DNA of 64,000 nt from Zingiber officinale (GCF_018446385.1 NC_055990.1:28667891-28731890), one strand, 5' to 3'; shown: positions 23,299 to 34,800, numbered from the stretch's first letter. Translations and numbers: made by a program. The notes: a model not told the origin generated them from the sequence alone.

Positions 23299-24708
23299 CT
23301 ATTCACTAGGGATGACTTCCCTAGCAACCCTCCTAATGACCCTCCTAGGCTTTAAAGCCTTGGTCATTTGGGACTCATCAAGATCAACTCTAGGGGTGAC
23401 TCCCCTTGTGACCTTGGTGATGGTCTTCCTAGCCCTAGATCTTGTTCCATAATCGAATGGAACATTATGATAAGTGGGCTTGACCAGTTGAGACTTAGGT
23501 TTGTGACCCAAACCTCTCATGTCCTTGGGCTTTGATTTTTGACCCTTAGACCCTAGAGTTGGCTTTTCCAAATTCTTAAGAGCCTTTTCTAAAGTGTCGA
23601 GTCTTGACCTTAAGACTTGATTTTCCTTCTCTAATACCTCAAGTTTTAATTTGTCATTTTTCTTTGAGATATTCCTAGGCATATGTCTAGTTGTTTTGGG
23701 ATTCCTATCTAGGTTTTCCTTAACCTTAGATGAGTTAATTCTAGGGTTGGCATTTCTAGTATCATCCTTACCTAGACTAACATGTTTGGCACCTAAGCAC
23801 ATGTATCGGTTTCTACGGTTATCATGCTTATCATCATTGGCAATTGCAGTAAAGCTACTAGCATGTTTCTTATTAGAATTGCAATAATGTGCCTTAAAAG
23901 ATACCTTAGGGTTTGCCTTAGCTCCCCCCATAGATGTGCTTGGTCTCTTGTCCTTGTGAGGTTGCCTCCCCCTCGGACATTGGCTCCTATAATGTCCCCT
24001 TTGCTTGCATTGGAAGCACACCACGTGCTCCTTGCCCTTGCGTATCGGGACTCCGGCTTCCTTGACTTTTGGTGCCGGTGGAGTCTTCCTAATCCTCTTT
24101 GGACATTTACTCTTGTAATGCCCATATTCCCTACACTCAAATCACATTATATGTAATTTACTTGAAATTAAGTTGCTTGAGTTACCTAGGGTTGAGGATG
24201 AACATAAACTCTCTTCTTCATCCCTTCCTGAGGTAGAGGCTTCTTCTTGCACCAATCTTGATGAAGAACTCTCCTCCTCTTCTTCCTTAGATGTTGAGTA
24301 GCCCTCAACTTCTAATTCCATACCTCCATGATGTGAGCTACTTGGCTCACTTGACTCCTCTTCATGACTTGAATTGGAGCTCTCCTCATGGAACTTAGCC
24401 AAGTTGTTCCACAACTCCTTGGCATCGTTGTATCCACCTATCTTACACAAGATATCATTAGGTAATGAAAATTCAAGGATTTTCGTTACCTCGTCGTTGA
24501 TTGTGGATTGGTGGATTTGTTCCTTCGTCCACTTCTTCTTCTCGAGAGGTTCTCCCTTTTTATCCACCGGAGGAGTAAAACCTACTCGTACACAATTCCA
24601 ATTCACTAGGTTAGTCATAAGAAAATACTTCATTCTTACCTTCGAATACGCGAAGTCGTCGCGATCGTAGAAGGGTGGAATCGTGATGTCTTCTCCAAGT
24701 AGATCCAT
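23299..24708 (-). pseudogene. Element C gag with two zinc knuckles, one nonsense codon
   Basis: A single minus-strand frame of about 469 codons starting MDLLGEDITIPPFYDRDDF at 24708. Domain order: a Copia gag core (UBN2/DUF4219 type; FAYSKVRMKYFL, then NDEVTKILEFSLP, AKELWNNLAKFHE at about residues 20-115), a Ser/Glu-rich acidic stretch (about 118-185), two CX2CX4HX4C zinc knuckles, and a Lys/Arg-rich C-terminus with a coiled-coil-like part (KLKLEVLEKENQVLRSRLDTL). The only interruption is TGA at 24142-24144, exactly where the first Cys of knuckle 1 is expected (then FECREYGHYKSKC). The second knuckle, CFQCKQRGHYRSQC, is intact. A one-base change from TGT/TGC would explain the stop. Gag would form the particle and bind RNA. 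Confidence 0.85.
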
Positions 24709-24770
24709 TCTCTAGCTTGTGCTCCCCCGGGTGTTAATCCGACGAAGAGTAACCTTGCTCTGATACCACT

Positions 24771-26598
24771 TGTTAGGACCTTCGGATAGCGGCTAGAGAG
24801 GGGGGGTGTGAATAGCCGACCTCAAATTATCGTTTCTTCCTACAATTTAGGTTAGCGCAGCGGAAATACAATGTAGAAACGAAAGTGGAGAAGATCAAAC
24901 CTCAAACACGATGATGTAACGAGGTTCAGAGATGATACTCCTACTCCTCGGCGTGTCCGTAAGGTGGACGAAGCCTATCAATCCGTCGGTGGATGAGACC
25001 CCGGAAAACCGGCTAATAGAAACTCCTTCTGGGTGGAGAAACCTCGCCACAAACTTCTTGCAACAGCAAGATAGGAGTACAAAGATACAACACAATACAA
25101 AGGCAGTAAGAATGTAAAAACACAGCTTGCCTTCTCGTCGACTGGATGAAGCAGCAACTTCACGAAACACCTACAACAGCAGGAACCAGCCGAAGGAAGC
25201 TTCCACGAAGCTTCAGGAAAATGAGAGCTCAGCAAAGCTCTGATTGCAGTAAGATCAGAAAGAAAAGAGAGACAATTATTATACTGTAGAGGCACTCGAC
25301 CCCTTTATATCCCTGAACCTGCGAACCTGTGAAGAGGGCATAAGACACAGCAGAAATCTAGCCGTTGTGACTCAACGGCTAGAGATGGACCGATCAGGCT
25401 CCACCCTGATAGGTCCAGACCTTCTCTGATCGGTCTTGGGGACCGATCAGGACCTATGCTGATCGGTCCCCAAACCGATCAGCACGCTTCACAGAGAGTT
25501 GCCCAACTCTCTGATCGGTCTGTGGACCGATCAGGACTCAGGTGGATCGGTCCACAGACCGATCCCCCTCTTTCTTCTCCCGATCTTCTTCGCTTCTGTA
25601 TGATTACTGATCGGTCACCAGACCGATCAGGTAATTCACAGAAACACACTGTTTGGTTACTGATTGGTCACCAGACCGATCAATCAACCAGCGTATCACT
25701 GGATCGGTCACCAGACCGATCCAGGTTTAGAGCTCCCAGCCCTAAACCCTACTTGGTCCTGAGAACGAGCTACTGAGCCCTCTCTGACCTAGTCCGGAGA
25801 ATAAGCTACCGAGCCCTCTCCGACTCCATCCGGTCCAGAGAACGAGCTACCGAGCCCTCTCTGACCACAGTTCGGAGAACGAGCTCTCAAGCCCTCTCCG
25901 ACTTCCCATGCCAAGTTTCCATACTTGGACTTTTCCCGTGCCAAGCTCCCTGCTTGGACTTTTCCTTGCCAAGTCTCCATACTTGGACTTTTCTCGTGCC
26001 AAGATCCCTGCTTGGACTTTTCCGTGCCAAGTCTCCATACTTGGACTTTTCTCGTGCCAAGCTCCCTGCTTGGACTTTTCACCAGATGTCTGGTCAACCT
26101 TGACCTATCTGGATTTCCCTTGTCTGGCTTCAATCACCAGAACTTTCCAACTGCCTGGCTTCACTCACCAGGACTTTCCCTTGCCTGGCTTCACTCACCA
26201 GGACTTTCCAACTGCCTGGCTTCACTCACCAGGACTTTCCCTTGCCTGGCTTCACTCACCAGGACTTTCCCTTGCCTGGCTTCACTCACCAGGACTTTCC
26301 AACTGCCTGGCTTCACTCACCAGGACTTTCCCTTGCCTGGCTTCACTCACCAGGACTTTCACCTGGCTTCACTCACCAGGATTTTCCGAATCAGGTCGAC
26401 TCACCTCGGGTCAACCAGGTCAACCTTGACCAAAGATTGCACCCACAATCTCCCAAGTTTGTATTCTGTCAAACATCAGAATATAACTTTTCTACTCTCG
26501 TCAAACATCAGAATAGAACTTTTCTATTCTCGTCAAACATCAAAATACAACTCGAGTCAGGTCAACCAGGTCAACCTTGACCTAAGGTTGCACCAACA
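24771..26598 (-). repeat. 5' LTR of element C (minus orientation)
   Basis: TGTTAGGACC to GCACCAACA, nearly identical to 19626-21375. It is 1828 bp rather than 1750 bp, largely because it holds more copies of the CCTGG...CCAGG mini-hairpin repeat (26110-26385). A 'tgataccact' primer-binding-site complement is immediately to its left. Confidence 0.9.
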
Positions 26599-26804
26599 GG
26601 TTGAACTTGGAGTATAAATGTTAAGTTTCGTTTCCAATCCAAGTTTAACTTTAAAAAATGAACTTGGAGTACAAATGTTAAGTTTCGTTTCCAATCCAAG
26701 TTTAACTTCTGAAGAGCACATGGGTTGTTAGGAAAAGTTCTGTGCTTGTATAATTTTTTTTTTGTACAGGGGAAACAGAACGGTATTCCAAGTAGCACCC
26801 AACA

Positions 26805-27968
26805 AGTGGTATCATAGCTAGTTTTTTACCTCTGTGTGTTTGTTTTTCGGTTAAATTATGCACTGCTCATACATAAGTTTAGGCCGGATAATAGTAGGAT
26901 GTGCTAGATAGATTAACTCTATGGTTGCAGGCATCCTAGATCCAACTATTATGGCTTTTGTGTGCTTGTGTGTGATTTGAACCCTCAGGCATGTCAAGGT
27001 TATTGTGTGTGCATAATTGTAATAATTAAATATGGTCGATTATCGTATTATTATTATTATTGTTTTACATTCTGTTTGATCTAGATTACATGTACATTCC
27101 CTTGTGGGATATAGGATCGATAAATGTAAAATTTTATTTTTGTTGCAGCTTGTATCCTTGCTATGCGTGGTGCTATTTTGAGAACTAGAGGCGCGGCAGA
27201 GAAGGAAGCGAGATAGACATGATAGCTTGATCCATTGCCGGCATACGCGATGGCTTGTTCCATTGGCAGCATATTGAAGGACAGTGTTGGATGAGGCCAT
27301 AATAGTTGAAAATTTTATTTTCATATTTATTGTCTTTATATATTGTTTTATGTGCTGTGATGTGTGATGTGATGTGTGCTGTGATGTGCATGCATGATTA
27401 ACATTCCTCGATTTTAAATAACTAAGTGGGAGAGAAATTATTTAAATAAATTTCACGGTCTCCATTACTGGTTTGTAAGTGATGCATTCAAACTTACGTG
27501 TTGGCTTTAAGTGCCTTCCTCCACATCGGATGAGTTTGTTTGCGGATCACTAGATCAAACTTCCTCTATGGATGATTATAGGAAATTATTTAGTTTTGTG
27601 TGATCTTCTCCATCTTAAGGGGCACAATCCTAATTAATGGACTAAGTATCAAGTAATGGTATACACTTAGGCGCATTTAATAATATCCTCCCCATCGGAG
27701 TCACTGCTATTATTTGGTGTGACCAAAGACAAACCAACTATTAATTTTATTTGTCATAAAGTTAGGTTGACAAGATAATAAAATTAATAGGTAAAACCTC
27801 CTCTTACAAATGTTTGAATTAGTATATGTCCACACTATCGTGGCATACTAAATTCACGGTGTTTTGAGGTGTTGGTGAATTTAAATTATATAGTTGGAGG
27901 GATCAATATTATTTTAAATTCTAAAGTTTTGACCAAATATCTTATTTTGTGATTCTCAGGATTTCAAA
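26805..27968 (+). other. Copia B 5' leader with primer-binding site
   Basis: The LTR ends ACCCAACA at 26804, followed by TGGTATCATAGCT at 26807, one base different from the usual tRNA-Met site (TGGTATCAGAGC). The remaining 1.1 kb has no convincing ORF; a TGTGATG-type microsatellite lies at about 27355-27390. Its first 150 bp resemble 1-150 in reverse (element B2). The BOP1/kinase CACTA is not present here. Confidence 0.75.
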
Positions 27969-28543
27969 ATGGCTTTCAATCCTCTTGCTGTTATTTTAAA
28001 AGAAAACAAACTTACTGGTCCCAATTATATTGATTGGAAACAAAAGGTGGACTGTCCTCGTAAAATTGAGAAAAATAAATGTGTATCCTATTTATTAGTT
28101 GTTGAAACATGTTTAGTGATGTTATCTACTGATACCCGGTGTGTAGATACTGGAGCCACTGATCATGTCTGTAATTTATTACAAGGGTTCCAGGAAACCC
28201 GACGACTACATGAAGGGGAAATCACCGTCTACATGGGCAATGCTATGAAAGTGGCAGTTGTTGCAGTGGAAGATGTTTATTTATCTTTTGATAGGAATAA
28301 AATATTGATTTTGAGAAATTGTCCTTACGTACCATCTTTTAGAAAGAACTTGATTTCAGTTTCTAAATTATTTATGGATGGATATTCTGTTTGTTTTGAT
28401 GACAAAGTAGTTATCAAGAAAAATAGGGTGGTTATCTGTTCTGGTACGTTGGTTGATAATTTGTACGCTCTAAATCCAATAACTCCCACGATGTAACAAA
28501 TGAAAATTAATAACACATCCTCTAATTCTAATAAGAGAAAGTA
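27969..28543 (+). pseudogene. Copia B gag remnant fused to protease
   Basis: Starts MAFNPLAVILKENKLTGPNYIDWKQ, the standard N-terminus of a Copia gag. After about 30 residues it jumps to the protease region (TRCVDTGATDHVCN, about 28135, with the catalytic Asp-Thr-Gly), so roughly 200 residues of gag including the zinc knuckle appear deleted. Then VPSFRKNLISVSKLF and a stop near 28494, with another near 28542 in the same frame. Downstream integrase is in the same frame. An element with such a gag would depend on gag from elsewhere. Confidence 0.8.
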
Positions 28544-28553
28544 ACCTTCGAAA

Positions 28554-29615
28554 ATGAACCAAATATATCTTTGGCATCTAAGGCTTGGTCATATTAACTT
28601 GAGTATGATTCAAAGGCTAATAGTTGATGGACCTTTGGGTTCATTGGTGTTGGAAAACTTTCCAACCTGTGAATCTTGCTTGGAAGGAAAAATGACCAAG
28701 AGACTTTTTAAGATCAAGGGGTATAGAGCCAAAGATGTGTTAGAATTGGTTCATTCTGATTTGTGTGGACTTATGATTATTCAGGAGAGAGGTGGTTTCG
28801 AATATTTTGTCTCTTTTATAAACAACTATTCGAGATATGGGTACATTTACTTGATGCGCCGCAAGTCTGAGTGCTTTGATAAGTTCAAAGAGTACAAGGC
28901 GGATGTGGAGAAACATCATGGTAAAAGTATCAAGACATTACGGTCCGATCGTGGTGGCGAGTACCTCTTAGGAGAGTTTAAGAGTTACTTATCAGAGGTC
29001 GGGATTCAATCCCAACTGTCTGCACTTGGTACACCCCAACAAAATGGTGTGGCGGAACGAAGGAATAGGACTCTTATGAAAATAGTTAGATCAATGATGA
29101 GTTATTCAGAATTACCAAATTCATTTTGGGGATATGCTCTGGAAATGTTAGTGTACATTCTGAACTTGATACCCTCTAAGTCAGTACCCTCGACACCCAC
29201 AGAATTATAGAATGGGTGTAAGCCTAGTTTGAAACACATTCGGATTTGGGGTAGTCCAACACATGTGCTAAAGGGAGATGCTGATAAGTTGGAATCATGT
29301 ACAGAAGTTCGCTTGTTTGTGGGTTATCCTAAAGGAACGAAAAGTGGTTTATTTTATAATCATAAAGATCAGAAGGTCATTATCAGCACCAATGCTCAAT
29401 TTTTAGAAGAGGACTATGTGATTAACCACAAGCCCATGAGTAAAATTGTTCTTGAGGAAATAAGAGAGGATACGTCTAATTTAGTACCAACGGTACAAGA
29501 TGAGATACCACAAGAAACTGCAATGCGTGTCACAAATGATGCACAATTACAGGTAGTGTCTCGTCGTAGTGGGAGGGTTGTTCGGCAACCTGATAAATTC
29601 ATATTTTTGGGATAA
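28554..29615 (+). pseudogene. Copia B integrase
   Basis: In the same frame as the preceding protease. Pre-integrase LWHLRLGHINLSMIQRL with the HHCC zinc-binding pattern (H..H, then CESCLEGK), the integrase core (LVHSDLCG with the first catalytic Asp, INNYSRYGYIYLM, LRSDRGGEYLLGEF with the second Asp, TPQQNGVAERRNRTL with the catalytic Glu), and the C-terminal part FVGYPKGTKSGLFYN. A TAG near 29208 and a TAA near 29613 are the only breaks seen. In the core, the catalytic DDE set is complete. Confidence 0.87.
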
Positions 29616-30650
29616 TCTTCGGACTTGATCCCTAGTGAACATGAAGATAATCCCTAGACATATGATCAAGCACTCCAAGATAAAAATGCAACATCTTGGC
29701 AAAGTGTAATGAACTTCGAAATAGAATCTATGTATTCTAATCAGGTTTGGGAGCTTGTAGAACCACCAAATGGTGTAAAAACCATTGGATGTAAATGGGT
29801 TTACAAAATAAAAAGAGGGATAGACGGGAAGGTGGAAACCTTCAAAGCAAGGCTTGTTGCAAAAGGGTATACTCAAAAAGAGGGAATCGATTATGAGGAA
29901 ATCTTTTCGCCGGTAGTCATGCTCAAGTCTATCCGGATTCTTTTATCTATTGCTGCTCATATGGATTATGAGGTTTGGCAAATGGATATCAAGACAGCCT
30001 TCCTTAACGGAAATCTTGAAGAAAACATCCATATAAAGCAACCAGAGGAATTCATTGCGAAGGGCAAAGAGCATATTGTATGCAAGCTCAATCGATCTAT
30101 TTATGGACTGAAGCAAGCTTCGAGGTCTTGGAACATCCAGTTTGATGAAGTAATCCAGTCTTATGGATTCATTCAGTGTTCGGATGAGTCTTGTGTATAC
30201 AAGAAAAGTGACAGAAACTTGGTGGTATTTCTTGTACTATACGTAGATGATATTTTGCTCATTGGCAACAATGTCAAAGTGTTGTCAGACGTAAGGATAT
30301 GGTTGTCTAAGAAATTTGATATGAAGGACTTAGGAGAAAGTGGACATATTCTTGGGATCAAAGTAATAAGGGATCGCAAGAAAAGAATGTTGTGCTTATC
30401 CCAAGCTTCATACATCGATAGTATCCTAGCTCGTTTTAGCATGCAAAACTCCAAGAAAGGTTTTCTACCTTTTCGGCATGGAGTACCTTTATCTAAAGAG
30501 ATGTCTCATAAGACACCAAAGGAGATAGAGGAGATGAAGACAGTTCCTTATGCTTCAGCTGTAGAAAGCCTAATGTATGAATGCTATGTACGAGACCGGA
30601 TATCTGTTTTATCGTGGGCATGGTTAGCATATATCAAAGTAATCTAGGAT
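29616..30650 (+). pseudogene. Copia B reverse transcriptase
   Basis: Readable from about 29709 (MNFEIESMYSNQVWELVEPP; TIGCKWVYKIKRG; KARLVAKGYTQKEGIDYEE; WQMDIKTAFLNGNLEE), with YGLKQASRSWN near 30100, VLYVDDILLIGNN near 30240 (catalytic YVDD intact), KKFDMKDLGESGHILGIKV near 30315 and LSQASYIDSILARFSMQ near 30400. A frameshift near 30580 (after ESLMYE) breaks the link to RNase H. The 312-codon open stretch makes this the best preserved retrotransposon domain in the window. Confidence 0.9.
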
Positions 30651-31221
30651 AGGGGCATTGGACTACCGTAAAGCATATATTAAAGTACCTGAGAATGACT
30701 AGAGATTATATGCTAGTTTACCAGGCAGATGATTTGCTCCCTGTAGGTTACATGGATTCGGACTTCTAATCAGATAGGGATAGTAGTAAGTCAACCTCGG
30801 GGTATGTGTTTACTTTGGGACCTGAGTCATAGCATGGAGGAGGGTTAAGCATAAATGCATTTCAGACTCCACCATAGAAGCCAAGTATGTGGCAGCCTCT
30901 GAGACAGCCAAAGAAGCAGTATGTCTCAGAAACTTCTTGATGGACTTAGATGTGATTCCTGGTTTGCCCAAAATTATCACAATTTATTGTGATAATAGTG
31001 GTACAGTAGCAAACTCAAAGGAACCACGAGCCCATAAGGCAAGTAAACACATTGAGCGCAAGTACCACCTGATACGAGATATCGTGAAGCGAGGAGAAGT
31101 TGTTGTCGCCAAGATTGCATCAGCAGATAATCTGGCAGATCCTTTCACTAAGGCCCTTCCAGCGAGAGCTTTTGATGGGCATGTTGAGAGGATGAGAATC
31201 AGATGTATGGCAATAATATGA
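30651..31221 (+). pseudogene. Copia B RNase H
   Basis: Frame changes relative to the reverse transcriptase. TEAKYVAASETAKEAVCLRNFL near 30875 is the usual (E)AEYVAAS motif, followed by YCDNSGTVANSKEPRAHKASKHIERKYHLIRDIV and LADPFTKALP near 31130, ending near 31221. The first catalytic part, around 30750, is readable only with stops. Ends 30 bp before the 3' LTR. Confidence 0.85.
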
Positions 31222-31251
31222 CAGCATAGTCTTTTAGTATAAGTGGGAGAC

Positions 31252-33578
31252 TGTTAGAATGTATACTAAAAGCCTAGCTTTTGTATGAACATTTATATTT
31301 TGAAATGAGAATCACTCTAGTCAAATGTTGTATGTTAATGAAGTTATCTATTTAATTTATATTGTAAATAACATGATGTGTGATGCCACACAGAAGATCA
31401 TGTTATCAGTTCCTTATAAATTATAAATAGTAGCTCACAACCAAAATGGATTGGGACAAACGATTGGAATGATTATAGTGTAATTTGGTATTAGTTTATC
31501 TTGACTATAAAATTACACTAGTACACTATGTGTGTATTGAGCATGACCATTTAAGGTTATTTCTTTTTATACTAACTGCATAAAAGAACAAAATCTCTGT
31601 TATTATGGATGTGCATACTCTTAATCCTGATATAATGACAAACACATATACTTAGTATTTATTTCTTTAATTTATTTAAGGGTGAGATTTATTCAGTTAA
31701 ATCAATAGGCCCGATAAGTTGGGAAATAATATTATTTATATGGTGTGTTGTTGATTATAAAAGGAAACTGTGTCCTAGTAATCTAGGTTGATGATGTCCC
31801 CTTGAGGAGCTCATAAGGATTATCATATAAACCCTGCAGGTGGACTTAGTCCGACATGATAATAAGGTTGAGTGGTACTACTCTTGGAACTATATTTTAA
31901 TTAAATGAGTTGTCAATAACTCATTTAATTAACGGGCATACAATATCTTAAACACAGGGAGACTAACGCACTCATGATAAGTAGGAGTTCATATTGTAAT
32001 ATGAGATCGGTGCGGTAGTTCAATATAACTCTTTAGTGGTATGAGTTATTATTGATGAACTTGAATTGAGTGTTCGGGTCGAACACAGGAAGCTCAAGTA
32101 TATCAGGAGACCAAAACTAATTCCTCATCTCGGTCCCTGTTGTAGCCTCTATAAAGCCTCGCATTCACCCGTTTTGATTTTGGTTCCTACCCAAGAAAGG
32201 GGTTGGCCACATCCTTGCTTGGTGCCCAAGCAAGGGGAAGGCCAAGCCTTGCTTCCTACCCAAGAAATGGGCCGACCAAGCCTTGCTTGGTGCCCAAGCA
32301 AGGGGGTCGGCCAAACTAAAAGAAAGAAAAAAAAAGATTTTTTCTTAACAGAATTAGAGATTTTTCTAAAAAGAATTATATTAATTCTTTCCTAAGAAAT
32401 TTTTCTAAAAAGAATTATGTTAATTCTTTCCTAGAAATTTTTCTAAAAAGAATTATGTTGATTCTTTCTTAGAAATTTTATAAAAAGAATTATACTAATT
32501 CTTTCTTAAGAAATTTTTCTAAAACGAATTATGTTAATTCTTTTCTAGAGATTTTTTTAAACAAAAATCTATTACTTTTTCTCCTTTTTCATCTAGGGCA
32601 GAGGGTTATAAAAGGAGAGGAGGTTGTACCACAAAAATCAACAATTCAATTAAGAATTAATAAATTTCTCTCCACAACTAAAAACCCTCTCCTTTCCATT
32701 AAGGTCGGCACCTCATTCTTTCTTTTCTTTCCTCTAGGGTTGGCGCCCCACTTCTTTTCTTCTTCCCTTTTCTTCCCTTTAGGGCCGGCGCCCCATCTTC
32801 TCTTGGTGGCCGGAGCTTGGAGGAAAAGAAAACCAAGAGACAAAGCACCTTGGTGGCCGACGGTTTGGAGGAGAAGAAGAAGGAGGAGGCGTTCCTTTCT
32901 TTGCATCTTTTGGTGGTAGTCGACTTGGAAACAAAAGGGGTTCGGATGTTTTTTTCTTGGTAGATCGTCGCTTTCATGACGTCCAAGAAAAGGAGAGGAA
33001 AACGGCAAAAGATCAAGAGGTCTTTGTCTACAAAGAAATGTACAACTAGTTATTTATTCCGCAGCACAACTAGTTTTGTTTTCTTTGTATGGATCCTGAA
33101 ATACCAACGCAAGAGGCTAGCGATTTCGTGTTTTTGTTTTTGTGCTTCGATTTGTGTTTCGATCTTGTGCTTTGATTTGGGTCTCTGTAGTTAAACCTAA
33201 GGTTACTATGAGAAGTTTAAATATTCAATTTCTTTGAAAAGCTTTGTCTAGGAAGTGGTAGATGATCACATAACCAAGAAGGCCTAGTGTCTCGCCTACG
33301 ACCTGGAAGCCGATCCTTGAAATAAATACTTAATCAACTTCTGTAATATGATTTAACTTCAGAAGAACACAAGGGTTGAACTTGGAATAAAAATATTAAG
33401 TTTCGTTTCCAATCCAGGTTTAACTTTGAAGAACGAACTTGGAGTAAAAATATTAAGTTTCGTTTCCAATCCAAGTTTAACTTCTGTAGAGCACATGAGT
33501 TGCTAGGAAAAGTTTTGTGCTTGTACAAATATTTTTTTTACAGAGGAAATAGAACGGTATTCCAAGTAGCACCCAACA
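31252..33578 (+). repeat. 3' LTR of Copia B
   Basis: TGTTAGAATGTATACTAAAA to ACCCAACA, 2327 bp, uninterrupted. It parallels 17494-19625 plus 26604-26804, including the hairpin, the 'ttctaaaaagaattat' array (about 32355-32540) and the TATA box near 32610. ORFs here (32066-33528) are LTR sequence. Confidence 0.92.
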
Positions 33579-33828
33579 AACCTATTGTATAACAATAATC
33601 ACGAGAATCATTAGATGTGATTCTCTTGTGTAGAAAGAATTCTAATAAAACTTCGGTCATTTTCGTGGAGTAGGCATATCGCTGAATCACGGTAACTCTT
33701 CTTCTTTTTCTCTTCTTTGCTCTCCTTTTATGCATCTTTGTTTTGTTGCTCAGCGCGATTTCTTTTCTCTCTTCCTCTTTTTCTGCACGTTAGAGGTTGA
33801 GAGATGTTGGCCACCTCCTTGCGCAACA
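33579..33828 (+). repeat. 3' LTR of Copia A, right part
   Basis: Resumes with the target duplication AACCT and runs parallel to 12985-13245, ending GCGCAACA at 33828. Confidence 0.88.
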
Positions 33829-33899
33829 AGATAGATAGAGGTTTGTATATAAATATACAAGTACCCTCTGAAACGAAGGATCAAATTGAGTTTTCAATT

Positions 33900-34800
33900 T
33901 CAATTGGTATCGATCGCTGCAGCGACAGAAAGGTCCGTAGCACGCATACACCGAGCAGCTAAACTTGGGCTTTGTACAGAAGAACATCCATGATTGTGTA
34001 TTCTCCATCAACGTCGAACTGAGCATCTGGCCGGACTAAGAATCGATGACAAATATAATCTTGGGTTGGGATCATTAGCAGCCTAGGTAAATAGGTCTCC
34101 TCAGTGTTGTTGATGAATGCGAAGTTGAAGATGCCTCTCCACCTCATCTCCGGGACAGAAGTAAAGACTCTCCGTCCCAGATTCCACCGGTCCAATATTC
34201 CTTGGACGAATTCCATAAAAGAAAATACTGAGAGGTTGCACCGGTTGGATCACTCTGGAGAGTGAAGAGTCCAGGAGAAGGGTCAATTTTGTTCTTCCAG
34301 GAAGTGAGACGTTGGGGTGTGCTGGTGAGCTTGTTGAACCCGAGCTTGATACCGGGAAGCCAGGTGTCGGTGGGTTGGTCGAAGCTCTGCCACAAGACTA
34401 CGGAGGAGTTGGTTTCATTCCTGAGCTGGAAATTACCATTGTCAAGGATGACGGTGATGACTGTGGAGTTAGAGGATGAGATGGTGGTGACATTGGTGGA
34501 CCATATGGGTTTTGAACTGGTTGAGGAGGACTATAAGTTGCCATCGTGGGAGATCTTAATCTCCGACGTGGTTGTTTCCGTGTGCGTGACTAGAGTGACT
34601 CTGTTGGCCACCCACACGAGGGTGAGCACAGAGATCTTATCATACCAGATGCCGATGTAGTAGTTGCCGCAACTGCCTGGTGTCGTGAAGAAGCCGAGCA
34701 CGAACGTGCCGGTGCCGCCTCCAGAGGTGATGGTTTGGTTTCCGGTCAGAGAATGTTGTGTGGAGATTGTGTCAGTTGACGTAACTGTGAAGGTCGGCAT
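33900..34800 (-). pseudogene. Partial G-type lectin receptor-like kinase pseudogene
   Basis: Parallel to residues about 29 to 315 of the neighbouring intact gene: TSTDTIS, TFVLGFFTTPGS, YYIGIWYDKISVLTLVWVANR (bulb-type lectin), WQSFDQPTDTWLPG, WKNKIDPSPGLFTLQ, TSVPEM (S-locus glycoprotein domain) and CSVYACYGPFCRCSD (EGF-like). A TAG near 34531-34533, and frameshifts near 34150-34200 and near 34020, break it. Signal peptide, PAN, transmembrane and kinase parts are missing. The left end stops about 70 bp from Copia A, so the retrotransposon probably inserted into or beside an already partial copy. It arose by tandem duplication, same strand, 0.5 kb from the intact gene. Confidence 0.88.

Larger units (their letters stand above)
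19626..26598 (-). mobile_element. Element C: gag-only, Sirevirus-like non-autonomous Copia element
   Basis: LTRs 24771-26598 (5' in minus sense) and 19626-21375 (3'), flanked by the perfect duplication GGTTG (19621-19625, 26599-26603). The primer-binding site AGTGGTATCAGAGC is adjacent to the right LTR (24757-24770, minus strand), and a polypurine tract AAAAAGGGGGAGAT is adjacent to the left LTR (about 21376-21389, minus). The interior (3.4 kb) encodes gag only; no protease, integrase, reverse transcriptase or RNase H motif is seen on either strand. The region between gag and the 3' LTR carries many extra 'ctccccct' tracts (21378-21870), and the LTR has palindromes upstream of TATA. Both traits are described for Sireviruses. 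It would need a helper for mobilisation. Confidence 0.88.
17494..26804 (+). repeat. 5' LTR of Copia B, interrupted by element C
   Basis: TGTTAGGATG to CACCCAACA, interrupted at 19625 by element C and resuming at 26604. Net length about 2.33 kb, equal to the 3' LTR. Landmarks: two perfect 10-bp-arm hairpins CCTTGCTTGG-tgc-CCAAGCAAGG (18454-18476, 18522-18544), an array of repeats built on 'ttctaaaaagaattat' (about 18600-18790), and a TATA box TATAAAAGG at 18855. The ORFs near 18295-18720 and 18947-19440 are LTR sequence. Confidence 0.9.
17494..33578 (+). mobile_element. Copia element B, inserted in the 3' LTR of Copia A
   Basis: Complete element with 2.33-kb LTRs (17494-26804 including the insertion of C, and 31252-33578), a perfect 5-bp target duplication AACCT (17489-17493, 33579-33583), a primer-binding site at 26807, a full set of pol domains and a polypurine tract 'aagtgggaga' at 31241-31250. 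Without C it is about 9.1 kb. Coding sequence is broken by a few stops, one frameshift and a gag deletion. The B2 copy at the left edge of the window is a relative in opposite orientation. Tork/TNT1-like by its pol motifs (inference). Confidence 0.93.
12766..33828 (+). mobile_element. Copia element A (outermost of a three-layer nest)
   Basis: 5' LTR 12766-13245, primer-binding site TGGTATCAGAGC at 13248, coding remnants 13268-17088, a purine-rich tract 'aaggtggaga' at 17284-17293, then a 3' LTR from 17295 that is split at 17493 by Copia B and resumes at 33584-33828. Removing B leaves an element of about 5 kb. The expected 5-bp target duplication is not convincing (GTATA on the left, AGATA on the right), so either it has decayed or one flank was rearranged. 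Pol motifs are of the TNT1/Tork kind (inference). Confidence 0.85.

Noticed and set aside
12761..33833. Claiming a target duplication for Copia A
   Set aside because: Flanks read GTATA and AGATA; two of five bases differ.
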